Source of the DNA: Schistosoma mansoni | Taxonomy: Eukaryota; Platyhelminthes; Trematoda; Strigeidida; Schistosomatidae | Reading direction: 5' to 3' | NCBI RefSeq assembly: GCF_000237925.1 | Contig: NC_031498.1 | Location: 30,188,923 to 30,252,922, forward strand | DNA length: 64,000 nt | In this document: positions 13,214 through 24,785 of the stretch, piece after piece | Numbering within the stretch: position 1 is the first letter of the stretch | Layout: each line of letters opens with the position of its first letter | Position numbers and translations under genes: made by a program | Notes under the pieces: model-generated | Told to the model about the DNA's origin: nothing | The model's input: the letters and a program-made list of their open reading frames with translations, nothing else | Databases searched by the model: none

Positions 13214-14257
13214 TTATTGTTTTCTTGTTGTTGTTTGCATTTTGTATATTGATTTTCTATTATTGAGATTAATCACCGTTATTGTTGTTATTATATATAT
13301 ATATATATTCGTGGGCGTGGGCATCTGTCTTATCGCTCGGACGTTTTCAGGATCCGGTCTGCGGCCATCAGCATCAAAAATAAACGCCAAATACTTTACG
13401 GACCGTAATAAAAACTGGCATTTCTCAAGCCGTAACCGGAACCCGTTTTTACTGATGCGTTTCAGTAACAATGTCGTTCGTTCCTGTAGCTGTTCTAACA
13501 TTGCCGCAACAATTAGAAGGTCGTCAAGGTAAGCCGCGACTCCCAGGATGCCAGATAAGATAGTATCCATTAATTGTTGGAAAATAGATGGTGCAGTCTT
13601 GACACCGAATGGTAAACGGTTGTACTGAAATAATCCACGGTGAGTGTTGATAATAAGCAGCTCCCTCGATGCTTTGTCTACTTCAACTTGCAAATAAGCA
13701 TCAGCAAGATCCAGTTTTGCGAAGAATTTTCCCCCATTCAGCATCGTAAACAAATCTGCAGGAACTGGTAAGGGATAGTGATGTTGTTCAAAGGCTGCAT
13801 TTAGACCTGTAGAAAAATCAGCACACATTCTTATGGTACTGTTTGCCTTCTTGATGACCACTATCGGTGCTGCCCAGGCGGAGTAAGAAAAGGGAGTAAT
13901 TACTCCTTGTTGTTGGAGGCGGTTTAATTCTTCATCTACTGTTGGTAACGTCGCATAAGGCACGGGTCTTTTGAGACGAAAGACAGGCTTAGCTCCAGGT
14001 TTCAAACGAAGCGTCGCTTTTATGGCAGAACACTTTCCCAAACCAGGCTGGAAAATCGATGAAAACTGCGTCATTAGCTTCCTGGTATACGATTCAGTGT
14101 CATGAGGTTGTGATACCATGTGGCATATGGTATTTAGTGGGACATCAGCCGATTCCAGTTGATCGAACCAGTCTAAACCAAGTAAATTTAGATCAGCTGG
14201 AGTTATATAACATACCCCGGTAAATGACGAATCCCGGAAGGTCACTCTACATTTCAA
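13214..14257 (-). pseudogene. Gypsy-type pol fragment (reverse transcriptase), 3'-truncated
   Basis: A 347-codon frame. Residues about 95-250 form a Gypsy (Metaviridae-type) reverse transcriptase: 'RMCADFSTGLN' near 143, 'FAKLDLADAYLQV' near 179, 'LPFGVKTAP' at 215-223 and the catalytic YLDD at 243-246. After 'RRPDPENVRAIRQMPTPTN' the frame runs into a (TA)n microsatellite near 13290-13310 and unrelated sequence, so most of the connection/RNase H region and all of the integrase are missing. It lies downstream of the protease frame (overlap at 14254-14257, different frame), and a frameshift at that junction is likely. The catalytic residues remain, but the element cannot be autonomous. Confidence 0.9.
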
Positions 14258-15039
14258 TTGTCCTGATAAGTGTAAGAAATTACCACATGCGGTACGAGGC
14301 TTGGGCTACCCATTTTGATCCAATTTCTGTGTGAGAGGATGGTGACGCCTGATGCTGTATCTATTTGCAATCTAAAAAAATGTCCATTAACATTGATGTT
14401 AATGAATTTCCTCTCACCTGGTGATGAGCTCTGACAAGAAGATGCTAAGCTCAAAGAGGTACAAGGCTTCGGAACAGTCTTTTTGGTATTACTGGATCGA
14501 TTTGGTGTGTTCTTAAGGCAAAACCCGTCCTTGTGACCAACGACCTTGCACTTCCTGCATCGATGTTGCCTAAATGGACAATTTCGTACGTAGTGCCATG
14601 CACCACAGTGCCAGCAAGAAATGGAGGGATTTGTTCCGGTCTGTCGAATTGGGCTGAAATGAGTTGGACTGAATGTAGCGGGAGCGCACTTATTCTGGTT
14701 AGTTGTCTTTTGGACTACTCGTACATCCGATCTACTAGACCTACCACTCTCAACCATCGTCGTGTCTCGTTGCAGATTTACTAGGTGTTGGTATTCATTA
14801 GCCATGTCATTTAGTGTGAGTTTTGGATCTTGATCCAATCGACATAGTAGCCGCGTTCTTATGTCACTGAACTTCTGGGACTGGAGGCTGCAAATGAGAA
14901 TGAGGGCTTTGAACTGGTCTTCAGATAAAGACTTCAACCGGAACCGTTCGCATTCACGGTTAACGATGCCCACATGCGTAAGAAAGTCATCGTCTTCGTT
15001 CGTAACTAGCTTCAAACGTCGATAACGGGTGTTAAACAA
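14254..15039 (-). pseudogene. Gypsy-type gag C-terminus and aspartic protease
   Basis: 261 codons. The nucleocapsid region has two zinc knuckles: CWHCGAWHYVRNC (CX2CX3HX4C) and CRKCKVVGHKDGFC (CX2CX4HX4C), at about residues 142-170. These are followed by a retropepsin-like segment with the active-site motif DTAS near residue 228. The capsid part starts abruptly because an insertion at 15044-15404 splits gag; the apparent start codon is an artefact of that break. The protease frame ends at the overlap with the RT frame. Confidence 0.88.
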
Positions 15040-15095
15040 TGATCAATTGTATATATATATTGAGGTAAGATGGTGGTTGGAGGTGGTCAACAGGA

Positions 15096-15146
15096 AACCC
15101 TGGACCCGGGTTTCGTGTTACTTGGCACTCGTCAGCAAGGTGTACC
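15096..15146 (-). ncRNA. Hammerhead ribozyme, family G
   Basis: On the minus strand: CUGACGA, stem II GUG/CAC with loop CCAAGUAA, GAAA, then ACCCGGGU and the cleavage triplet GUC. Stem I pairs ACCUUG with CAGGGU (one G-U). All invariant core residues are present; position 7 is C, which the hammerhead core tolerates. The stem III segment ACCCGGGU is a perfect 8-nt palindrome. Confidence 0.85.
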
Positions 15147-15164
15147 TGTAATCCTGAGGGAACT

Positions 15165-15240
15165 TCTGCTCCCTGACGGATTCGATCCCGTGTCACTCAG
15201 CTTCACAGTCAAAGACGTTATCAATGAGCTATTCGGGCCA
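15165..15240 (-). repeat. tRNA-like head of family G element
   Basis: Internal Pol III promoter-like boxes: 'tagctcattgataacg' (A) and 'gggatcgaatccgtc' (B), spaced like a tRNA gene. There is no full cloverleaf, so it is a tRNA-derived SINE head rather than a functional tRNA. Confidence 0.65.
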
Positions 15241-15390
15241 CAATCTTACCTCAATATATATATATATATATATATAGTGCAAGCAGTGTCGAGCCACCTA
15301 GACTGGTGGCCACATTGCAACTTGATCGATAGCATTCGATCAGCACTAAAGAAGGACTTGACACGCATGACATTGATCACCACCCAGTGA

Positions 15391-15798
15391 TCAATCAATT
15401 GTGAATGATGAATTGTCCCCAAAATGTTGGCTTAGTGTTTGGACTGTGTCTGCGAAAGAGCGATCACGTGGATTCAGAGGCAGGATCAAGTTGCAGTATC
15501 TGTCCAGTTCACTTGCACCCAACTTCCGAAGTAGCAGTCGCACCTTCCAAGCATCATCTTGATTTGCAGAATCAAATTTAAATAGGTCTTCATAACGCCG
15601 GAACCACATGTCAAAAGTAACGTTGGCATCAGGATCATAATGAAACTCAGCAATACTATTTGCGATGCCGTCTACTGATGGTGCAGTGGTTACATTAGAT
15701 GTGCTAGGCTGTGTGGGGGGCGAAACTCTCATATCTGTCAGCATTTGTATGAGTTTCAGCTGCTGTTCAAGTAATGATTCGAGTTTAGAAGGATCCAT
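15391..15798 (-). pseudogene. Gypsy-type gag N-terminus
   Basis: 135 codons starting MDPSKLESLLEQQLKL. It has the capsid-like sequence 'FDMWFRRYEDLFKFD' near residue 63 and 'RLLLRKLGASELDRYCNLI' near 87, typical of Gypsy/CsRn1-like gag. The frame ends where the 361-bp insertion begins; the last residues shown by translation are insertion-derived. The ATG lies about 100 bp inside the 5' LTR boundary, in the usual place for a leader. Confidence 0.85.
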
Positions 15799-15899
15799 GT
15801 TTCCAAACCACCGTCGCTAATTGATATGCTTGAACTAAATCGATTCCGTGGTAACGAACGAAAGCCAATGACACAATGACACGATAAGTTATTCCAACC

Positions 15900-16233
15900 T
15901 GTTGTCCCAGGCCCCGCTAACTAGATGAAGAAGTCCAAGGCAAGTAGAGGAATATGTATGTATTCCGTAAACAGCCGAGTACAAGCAATCAAATAAGGGA
16001 AAAAGTCAAGCGTATTTATACAGCAACAAATTGTCCTTGAGCATCATTAATAAATAGCACACACAAAGAAATAATGGACCAATAGCGTTTAAGATAGTTT
16101 ACAGGTGGGAAATATGACATGAAGGTAAAAAGAGCGCGTTTGGCGCGAAAGCAGCTAAATTCAAATTTCCAAAATAAAATTACAAAACTAAGCCATTTAC
16201 CAAGTAAGTTCTGGGGATTTGACACCCCCAACA
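15900..16233 (-). mobile_element. 5' LTR of the Gypsy element
   Basis: On the minus strand it begins TGTTGGGGGTG and ends GGGACAACA, with 5-bp inverted termini TGTTG/CAACA, length 334 bp. A TATA-like 'tgtataaatacg' lies in its second half, consistent with a promoter before the leader. The 3' LTR is absent because the element stops within pol. A primer-binding site was not identified. Confidence 0.65.
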
Positions 16234-17340
16234 ATTTTGCACTCGGGATCCTTTGTCCCGTTTTAAATCTTCTACAAGAGAACTTCGCCAAATTATTGTC
16301 TTCGGATCTCACTAGTGTAAACCTATGGATATAACCAGTGGGGTTGTACAAGGAAATGTGATCGGTTTAGGATTCTTCGTTTTTTCTTTATGATGTTCGA
16401 TCGTAGAATTTAGGTCGAAGTTGGTATTTAAGCACTTATCTGTGCTATTAGAAAAGTGGACCTGATCCTGTATCGCGGATTAATAATGCTATAACTATCT
16501 TATATACAAGATCTTGAGCTGAGGTCACACAATTGTCTATACTGACTCGTCCTACCGTCACGGTCGATAGTATGTTTTCTAAGGTCCTACGAAAGACAGA
16601 TTTGGGCTAGGAATAAAATGATATATTTGATTTAAAAACGTAGATATCTCCTAGAGTGATCATTCCAGCAACATAGAGCTGCGCCGTTATACTAAGTCTT
16701 CATACCCTCATATTTTCGACCTCATCGAGTGTTATACGTTTAACTTAATTTTCCTTAGTTATTATTTGTTTAGCTTCAAGGATCGTCTAGTGAAAACCAA
16801 TGTTACAACAAGGTTACATAAGTGTGATGTGCATGACCTGAAATACCTTTTATATTTCTTTCACCTAAGCAGGAAAAACTGATAGGAGTAGGAAGGGAAT
16901 TTTAAAAATAGGGACAAACCGGATTTTTGTTATATACCTGTTTTCCACCGAAAACCATCTTTTGCAACTCACTCCTGAAAGAGGTAGTACCCACACTTTC
17001 ACTTGGCTCATTCAAAGCAGATTCAGAGGCGATAATATAATTTATGGACGTACCAATCAGGTATAAGATAACGAGTCTTGAATTTTGGCGCAAAACTCAT
17101 TCATGCATTCGCGTAAGTAGTTTTAGTATCGTAACTGATTCCAGTTTGTGATGAAAACCTTAAATCTAATTTTTAACCCCAACCATCAAATGTAAATTAT
17201 TATTCTAACTGGTTCATAACCCTCATTTAGTCATCAAGATACGGATACGTACATGATGAATAACATTGGGCTACCTGTTGTCCAGACTGTTGCCAAGGCT
17301 TTAAGACTACTGCACACTGCCGTGACATAGTCGCCAACGT
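16234..17340. other. Intergenic, no recognised feature
   Basis: Nothing supportable. A stretch near 17080-17230 resembles 48200-48400, so it may be part of another repeat. Confidence 0.35.
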
Positions 17341-17344
17341 TTTA

Positions 17345-17900
17345 GAACCTTGTGGTCCATACATGATGCGTTTAGTCATGTTGAAGTTAGAACGTTTTTG
17401 ACTTCGTTTATGGTATTCATGAGTCCTAAACTTGAGTACTGCATACAAGCGGCTAGCCCGTGCTTAAAACAAGACAGTGAGCTTTTGGAAAAGTTTCAGA
17501 GAATAGCACCTAAGCTGATTCCCGAAATAATAAAGCTTCCGTAAGATGTTCAATTGGCCAAGCTAAACCTATTGCCGTTGTCATGTCGAAGAACTAAAAG
17601 TGATTTGATCACAGTTTTCAAATTACTTGGTAATAAATTTGCACCTGATATGCCCCCATATTTCTTATATTCCAAAACAGATAATTTACGAGGACACTCC
17701 AAAAAAGTTCATAAGCCCAGAACAAATTACTTGTCAGCCGACTATCGACTTTTCCATCTAATCATCGAGTGGAATTCATTGCCTCAGCAGGTGGTTGAGG
17801 CCCCATCCGTTGATTCTTTCAAAATAAAGTAGGATCAGCTGAGAGACCATCATTGCCAGGACCGACACAGGCCATCAAGCCTCCTCTCCTTTCCAAACTG
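17345..17900 (+). mobile_element. CR1-clade (SR1-like) retrotransposon 3' fragment
   Basis: Plus-strand frames with one stop near 17542 encode the typical post-RT tail of CR1/Jockey-type elements: 'MSPKLEYCIQAASPCLK', 'ELLEKFQRIAPKLIPE', 'LNLLPLSCRRTKSDLITVFK' and 'IIEWNSLPQQVVEAPSVDSF' near 17765. The element is 5'-truncated and inactive. Confidence 0.85.
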
Positions 17901-18099
17901 AAACTAATCAGATGTCCGTTCTCAAAGTCACTTCAGCGTCGCTCGTAGTTCGTCTAAAAATTATAGTCTCACCGATTCAGACACGAATGGAAGTGTATCA
18001 GATAATTATTTACGATAGCTCTGAGACTTCTGTTTTAAAAACACGGATCTGAATATGAGCTATAGTGAAGGCACAAAACTATACTTTTAGTACATCGAT

Positions 18100-21000
18100 T
18101 GCCTTCCTCTCAGTTTGCAGGACAAAAATGATAGGATGCTCTGGGGGGAATTGAACAAGAGGCTGGAAATCCCTAGAATAGAGCCTTTGACAGTCACACG
18201 GCTCACTCGGAGGGAGGACTCTAACCACCAAAACCATTGAGGCTACTCCATGTAACACTTAAGAATGCTTCCGACGTAGATGACGTCCTGCTATCGAGTC
18301 ACCTACTGAAATCCGATCGGAACGTAAGAATACTGACTGACATACCGTATTCTGGGCGAAATCTCATCCGGAACATCCCTAAAGAATCTCGCGAGGCGTT
18401 TTTCCGCAGAAGAAATATCATTGTGCAAGGTGTACCGGAAAATACGGACCCAGCTCAAGCAAACTCTGATATTCGGGAATGGGAATTCATTAAGCATTTC
18501 TTGAAACTCAAAAACATATTGACCCAGTAGGTGACGCGACTAGCCATATGGAGGCTGCAACTCTGGAAGCATTTCGTGCCAATACACGACGGTTGCCAAC
18601 TGGTATCCGTATGCATCTGGATAGACCTTACGACAATAGGATCAAGCACAAACACAAGCTGGAGCTGATAATTCCACTTGTAGACTGTTTTGATCATAAA
18701 AAAACGTGTAAAGGACAGTGACTACCAACTCCGCAAACATCGTATAGGTAGGCTACCTGTCAACTCACCTAAGGCTCATATAGACACAAAGGAAGGAGCT
18801 TACGCCTTCCAAATTGAAAGCATAAACTGCTTATACATGAACGCCGCGATTTTGCCAAACAAAGTGGATGAGCCACGTGAACTTAGCAACGCTAATGATG
18901 CTCATCTGATAGGAATATCCAAAACTTGGATATCGTCTCAGTTTACGGACCAGGAGTTAGCGGTAACTAGAATGTCTTCGTTTCGCAATGACAGGAAAAT
19001 TTGTTACGTCCAATTATGAGTTTTTGCCCGTTCCAACTATTGAAGTACTGGTCGTCGATATTCGCAAATCACGAACCCAAGTAGGCAAGAGAACCAAAAC
19101 TCCAAATTAGATACCATGTTTATTCACAATTCACAAATAATCGACCAAAGTCGTTCTAACAACAATAATTAGAACAATTACAAAACAAACCTTCAATTTC
19201 GTAGGTTCCCGGAGCAAAAACTCCCAAATACCAAACCAATGACAAAAGAAACCATAATGTCCGAAAAGAATGATATAAACAAACAAGTTCAAAGGTTAAG
19301 TAAAACAAACACATCCAAAAACACAGTAAAATTGCTGTACAGTAAAAAGGTTTTAATCAGCCAAATGTCTTCAGTTCTCCCGTTACACATTGGCATGGGG
19401 GGCGGGGTAGCATTATACATACGATCATACCTGGAGGTACATTAACATTACAACCAAGAGTTTCTCAATCCTGATGAATCAGTATGGTGCTCGATAAGAT
19501 TGTCTACCACCTCAAGGTGTCTAGTTGGGGTCATCTACATGAAGCCCACTGCTGACATCGAGCACGACAATCAGCAACAGTAGGCAACTCGTTGGAGAAA
19601 CAGTAAGACGCCGTCGCGCTTAGACTGGGTATTCACAAATGAAGAATTCCTAGTCGACGACCTCTCAATTCTGGTTCCCCTGGGGAAAAGAGATCACGCC
19701 GTCCTATCCTTCAGTTTTGTCAGCGAAACTGAGCTAAGATATCCCACCAGCAACAGACGCTGGAATTTCAAACGGTTGAATGTGTTAGCTTGACATGACT
19801 ATCTACAACAGGCGGATTGGGATGTCCACCCTCAACTTGAAGTGGATGCTCATTGAGATTTCTTATTGAACACGCTCTTATGTGCTACTAAGCACTCAGT
19901 TCCTCAAATGGTCCCAAAAAGCTACAAGCAACCTCTAATCATCAAGAACCGCACTCGTCGTTTGCTAAGCCGCAAAAGGCACTGTTGGGCTGAATATAAA
20001 CGAACCGATAACAACGGCGCGCACAGGCAATACAAACATATAAGGAACATATGCACAAAGGCGATAAGAGAAGACAGGCTTCATTGCCAGACAAAGCTTA
20101 TCGATAAATTTGTCTCCAATCCGGAGAGCTTATTCCGTTATGCAGCTTCTCTTCGACAAGGCAAAACTGGAGTTTTCCAACTGCCAGGTCCTAATGGTGC
20201 GACCAATAACGACGGTGATGCCGCTAATCTTTTGACTGAACAATACTCTCGGACATTTCAACCAACCCCCAACAACTATACTGATGAAAGCTTCACCTGC
20301 ACCTGCACATGACTTTCCGAAGTGGACCTGAGCGCTGACCTGGTGCTCCGTAAACTTCAGCACATAAGGAAAGACACTTCTCTCAGTCCGGATATGGTTC
20401 ATTCTGCTATACTGAGGGAAGCAGCTTCAATCCTGGCAACACCACTTAGCGTGATGTTTTCACACTCGTTAAGCCGAGGCAAACTACCGGAAATTGGGAA
20501 GCTGACTCACATCACACCAATTTTCACAGGTCAACGCAGCGAACCCTCAAGCTACCGACTGGTGACCCTTCTCTCCATATCTTTTAAAATCATGGAGTCT
20601 CTAATATACGACGGTATACACGAATACTTATTATCCCTAAAGTTCTTCTCATCCCAACAGCATAGTTTCAGAAAGGGTCCTTCTTGTATGATCAACTTCC
20701 TGACCGCGGTGGATAGATGGACAACCATCCTTGACCACAAGGGGAAGGTTGATGTCATTTATCTTGATTTCTCAAAAGCTTTTGATAGGGTCAACCATAT
20801 ATGTCTTATCAATAAGCTTAGATGATTGGGTATCAAACCCCCTCTGATTGACTGGCTCGCTTCACATCTAGAAAACCGACATTTTAAGGTCAGGGTTAAC
20901 TTCACTCTATCTCAGGCCATGGAATGTCCTAGTGTAGTTCCCCTGGGCCCAATACTAGGACCTCTTCTGTTCTTGATCTATATAAACGCTCTTCCACAGC

Positions 21001-21610
21001 AAGTTTCGTCTGACTTATTGACTTATTGAAATCGTACGCTAACTGTGACAAAAACACATTTCAAGCAAACCTTGCACTGGTAACATTGAAGCGCATTTAT
21101 GGCCAGTTTGACGGTAGAACTTTCCACATAATCTTCAACAGTTTTATTCGTCCCCATTTAGAGTACGGAAACATAGTATTTCCTCCCTCTCTCCAAAAGG
21201 ATAAGGACACTCTGGAACGTATCGAACGTCAAGCCACAAAATCAGTTCGGATACTCAAATTCAAACCTTATGACGAGCGCCTCAAATCACTTAACCTTTA
21301 CCCGTCAGAGTACAGGCGTCTTAGAGGTGACCTTCTTATGACTTACAGTATCCTTAATACTTCTGGTCATCCTCTTAAATATTTTCTTAAGCTTAGTCAC
21401 AACACTAACCTAAGAGGTAAAACCCAGAAACTGGGGACCCAACACAGCAGAACAGACTGTAGACACAACTTCTACTTCGTAAGAGTCGTCAAATGCTGGA
21501 ATTCGCTGCCTAATGAACTAGCCCAAGCGACTTCCCAGGAGTCCTTTAAGAGACAGCTTGACCTATTCTTACGGACTAAGGATAACATATTATTATGATT
21601 TACCAAATTC
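18100..21610 (+). mobile_element. Decayed CR1-clade (SR1-like) retrotransposon, near full length
   Basis: Segments in order: ORF1-like region (18120-18530, 'AFFRRRNIIVQGVPENTDP'), endonuclease N-terminus (about 18810-19010, 'INCLYMNAAILPNKVDE'), endonuclease C-terminus (about 19610-19760, 'RLDWVFTNEEFLVDDLS'), RT (19866-21020, 'VDVIYLDFSKAFDRVNH' near 20750), and C-terminal tail (21026-21598, 'RVVKCWNSLPNELAQATS'). Many stops and frameshifts break it. The RT is cut at 'SSDLLTY' (about 21022): the catalytic (F/Y)ADD block and the following ~80 residues are deleted and the sequence resumes at the tail. About 19080-19370 does not fit the element and may be a nested insertion. SSR4 starts about 165 bp downstream. 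Confidence 0.85.
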
Positions 21611-21773
21611 TTTTTTTCCTCTATTATCGTTCATATACCTAGGTTCTTGCCTGGAGGTATTGGTGATCCACTGCTACTGGACACGGAAACTTGTTAAGCG
21701 AAAGCTTCTATTCCGTCCACAACCATTTGAACCATTTGAACCATTTGAAGGTCACGTACACGTAAACACCGCG

Positions 21774-22420
21774 ATGAACTGGGCCTTGGTTAGTTTCCTG
21801 AGCGTGTTTGTAAAGCTTGGTATGCATTGCCATCATCTTGCAACTAATAACGTATTTGTTAAGCCCTTTCTTGTGACGAGTTTGACGTTAGGCCGGTTAC
21901 CTATTCTTCAAGCGAAGCAGTTCTTTCCACTGAAACCGTAATTTTGATCGAAGGTGAAGCCAAGTGTAAAGGAAAGGGAGTAAGACTTTATGGTATCTAA
22001 TGGTTGTTTGCAGTCATCAAGTCTGTACGCTGAGTTAAATGGAGTTCTTCAACCAGTTGCTCGTCATATTGAAACTGACCATTTTCAAGTATATCCTTAA
22101 CATATTGTTTATAATATTAACTTGATGGTGCTAGGTATCGTTCGTCTTCAATCACAAAGATGTGCCTAAGGGAGAATATGTTGTCCGGTTTTATAATGAA
22201 AAAGGTGTAACGGCCTACCTGAGATCTTTGAAAGGTGGTTTTGTATCTGACGTACCTCCTGTCTTCACAGTCACCGTCCGACATAAAGTATAAAAATAAG
22301 CACTAATACTTCATTTTGTAGGGAGTCTCATTCAAGCCTGTTGTTTATTCCGAAACAGTGGCACTATTAACGATTATGTTAATAGCATTTGGAGCTATAA
22401 TTACGAAAAACAAGTTTTAG
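21774..22420 (+). CDS. SSR4: Translocon-associated protein subunit delta (SSR4/TRAP-delta), five exons
   Basis: Exons: 21774-21819, 21864-21979, 22014-22088, 22135-22287, 22322-22420. All four introns (44, 34, 46 and 34 bp) obey GT-AG and keep frame; the phase-1 first intron rebuilds an Ala codon. The 162-residue product has an N-terminal signal peptide (MNWALVSFLSVFVKLALS), then the conserved 'SSSEAVLSTETVILIEGEAK', a beta-rich lumenal domain ('KGEYVVRFYNEKG', 'VSDVPPVFTVTVRHK') and a single C-terminal membrane segment (ETVALLTIMLIAFGAIIT) with a short cytosolic KNKF tail. This is the SSR4 layout, near the usual ~170 residues. The protein is part of the TRAP complex, which sits beside the Sec61 channel in the ER membrane and assists insertion of some secretory and membrane proteins. 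The start is chosen because it is the first Met that gives a signal peptide. The gene looks intact, without stops or frameshifts. Confidence 0.93.
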
Positions 22421-22591
22421 AGTTATTTTCGACACATGAAGTATTTCACTATACATGTACATTGTTTTCCTCCCTAAAAGCCTTTGTATAGTACTTATAA
22501 ACTTTCGTTCATAAATGTTGCTGGATTTCTTGAATTCATTGTTTTGAGGTGTAAAAACAATAGCTGAGTAGAGGGTTAGTAGTATTAATGT
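22421..22591 (+). other. Probable SSR4 3' UTR
   Basis: AT-rich sequence directly after the SSR4 stop codon; it runs into an antisense copy of the ~510-bp repeat. No clear AATAAA was found. Confidence 0.4.
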
Positions 22592-23105
22592 AGTTATTTA
22601 TTTATTTTATTTGGACACATAAATATCGGTACAAGAAAGCACCAGATACATATGCGCCACAAACCTCATTTGATTTGTGTGTGGGCTGTGATACTGTCCA
22701 GGTGCCCAAACCGAGGCGGATACTTTTCTTAGGTGGCCACACCCGGAGCCTTCGACCTACAGGTCCGATCCACAAGGCAGTGGGGCAACGTCAGGAATTA
22801 CAGTCCCATGGTAGCTGGTGACCAACAATTGGTTCATACGTCATTTGTTCCCTCAGGATATTGGAGCCCATGTGCACTATTGGTTTGGAATTAGGGTTTT
22901 CCAACTCCTCTAAGTGAACCCTGCGTGTCAACCAATCTGGTTAAAGCATCGGACATTCGCTTTTCATCTTCCTAATTTCGTTAACAGCTCTCCCGTTTCG
23001 AAAAGGCAATCAGTAGGACTCCCCTGTCAGTGTCTGTTTGCACGTGGCCATGTGAGAGCATTTCAAGGAGAGTGGACTGTTCCCACCATCGGCCGTACCA
23101 AGACT
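22592..23105 (-). repeat. Unclassified ~510-bp repeat, copy 2 (full length)
   Basis: Minus orientation; same termini as the copy at 3447, with moderate divergence. Confidence 0.85.
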
Positions 23106-23861
23106 AATGTGGTCATATAAACTTCATGTGGATTACTGTAAAAATCATCTTGTCACATTGACTTTGGGAACTATTTGTAGAGGGTTTTATTTCCAGATCG
23201 TTTTGTAATCACAACATACCAGACTGAGTTTTATGGAAATCTCAAAAATGTACTAAGTTCTTGTAGATGTAAATCTTCAACTGAATCGGTGAATACATAT
23301 ATTCTAAACCACCATGTACTTCGGCATATTCTGATGCTTCGTGTAGAAAACGTATTTGTAATAAGAGTATCCGAACCAAAGTTTCACAATAATCTATATA
23401 GTCACTAACCGCTTCTGTAAATCGTGTTTCACGAAACGAACTTTACAGACACTAGGCTCAAGAAGGCCACAGTTAGTGAAGTGCACTAATCTACTTACCT
23501 GGTTCTTTTAATTCTATGGCATATACATAGAGACAACTTCGTCCTTCACCATAGGATTATCTTCAGCCTCACAAGTTGTCCTCTTCATCACTGTTTGACA
23601 ATAAAATGCATTAAATACTTGTTTTCCTCTTATACTTTATACCCAGAAAGTTAGGTAGGTTGATGAGCGTTCAGAAAATCAGTTTATTTACCTACGTTCT
23701 TGTATCCGTACGTAATTTCCTGCGAACTACCTATCAATCCGTTTAAAAGTTAACAGCCAATTAAGTTTATACTTGTTAAAAATCGATGTAAAAAACGGGC
23801 TTTCCTGAAGTGCGGTCGCTAGTTCTTCCTGTTAGTTCTATCATACTTTAGTATTGGTAAA

Positions 23862-24250
23862 AATCCATGAAGTCACTGACAAGTGGACTGAGCCATGTTG
23901 GTAGCTGGAGACTACCTGGTTGGGATCCACGAGATGATAGCATCCGATGGTTAGAGACCTTGAATGACATGGCTCAGAATCATTTGCAATGATGAATGTG
24001 CATCCACTCTTTGTGTTCTCCCAAATTCTAATCTTCTAAATTCTTCATGTCCCTTTCTTTTTTCTCTTTCCAAATTCACTTCACTGGATTATACTCCTTG
24101 AATAACATCTTCAAACCCTAATCTTTCACATAATGCTTATACTCTTACTACCTCTACCACTATAGGATGTGAATGGACAACTGCATCTTTGTGCTAATGT
24201 GGTATGGCGACTCGAACTGATGTACGTACGTACGAAGTTCTACATTGTGA
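23862..24250 (+). mobile_element. Perere-3/SR3-like RTE 3' end
   Basis: Plus-strand translation gives the family C-terminus ('GLSHVGSWRLPGWDPRDDS', 'LETLNDMAQN') near 23890-23980, then a 3' UTR ending around 'tgtacgtacgtacgaagttc'. 5'-truncated. Sister copies: 33868, 40276, 49030 (-), 59215 (-). Confidence 0.85.
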
Positions 24251-24452
24251 CTGATTGTCTTTTCAGTAGTCTCAAATACGGTCCGTTAGTTGGTTATAAG
24301 GTCTCTGACTTAAACATTCTGTGGTATGGCTTTGCATCCCACAGAAGGCATACGTTTCGTGAAGATCCTAGTTGCGTCTCGCTGATAAGCATTAATAGTT
24401 CCAGAGTTCCTCGCACTACCTTACATTAGAAGAAATCAGATAAGCTGTCGCG

Positions 24453-24785
24453 ATTATTTATTTGAACACATAAATATTGGTACAAAGGGGCACCAGCAAT
24501 TGGTTCATACGCCATCTTTCCCCTCAGGACAATGGAGCCCATGTGCATCATCGATTTGGAATCACGGTTTTCCAACTTCCTTAGGTGGTTTTTCTGTGTC
24601 CGCCAACCCGGTTAAAGCGCCGGACATTCGCTTTTCGTCCTCTCGATTTCGTAAACAACACCTGTGGCACGAGAAGGCAGTGAGTAGGCTTTTCCTGGCA
24701 GAGGCTATATACGCGTGGCTATGTGAGAGGATTTCGGGAGAGAGGGCAGTCCCTCCTCACTCTCGGCCGTACCATGGCATTCGGG
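24453..24785 (-). repeat. Unclassified ~510-bp repeat, copy 3 (internal deletion)
   Basis: The (AAAT)n-tail end at 24453-24497 is joined directly to the middle of the repeat, with about 180 bp lost. Confidence 0.8.

Larger units (their letters stand above)
15044..15404 (-). mobile_element. 361-bp tRNA-hammerhead element (family G) inserted in gag
   Basis: It is flanked by the 5-bp direct repeat ATGAT (15039-15043 and 15405-15409, + strand), and removing it would reconnect the two gag frames. The core part (15051-15265) is bounded by inverted repeats: (TA)n then TTGAGGTAAGAT at the left and its complement at the right. Inside, on the minus strand, lie a tRNA-like head (box A-like 'tagctcattgataacg', box B-like 'gggatcgaatccgtc') and then a hammerhead ribozyme. 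The outer part at 15276-15400 carries a short hairpin (ttgatcac...tgatcaa). Confidence 0.8.

Noticed and set aside
13197-13532. Plus-strand frames over the Gypsy element
   Set aside because: Antisense to RT and protease with clear motifs on the minus strand.
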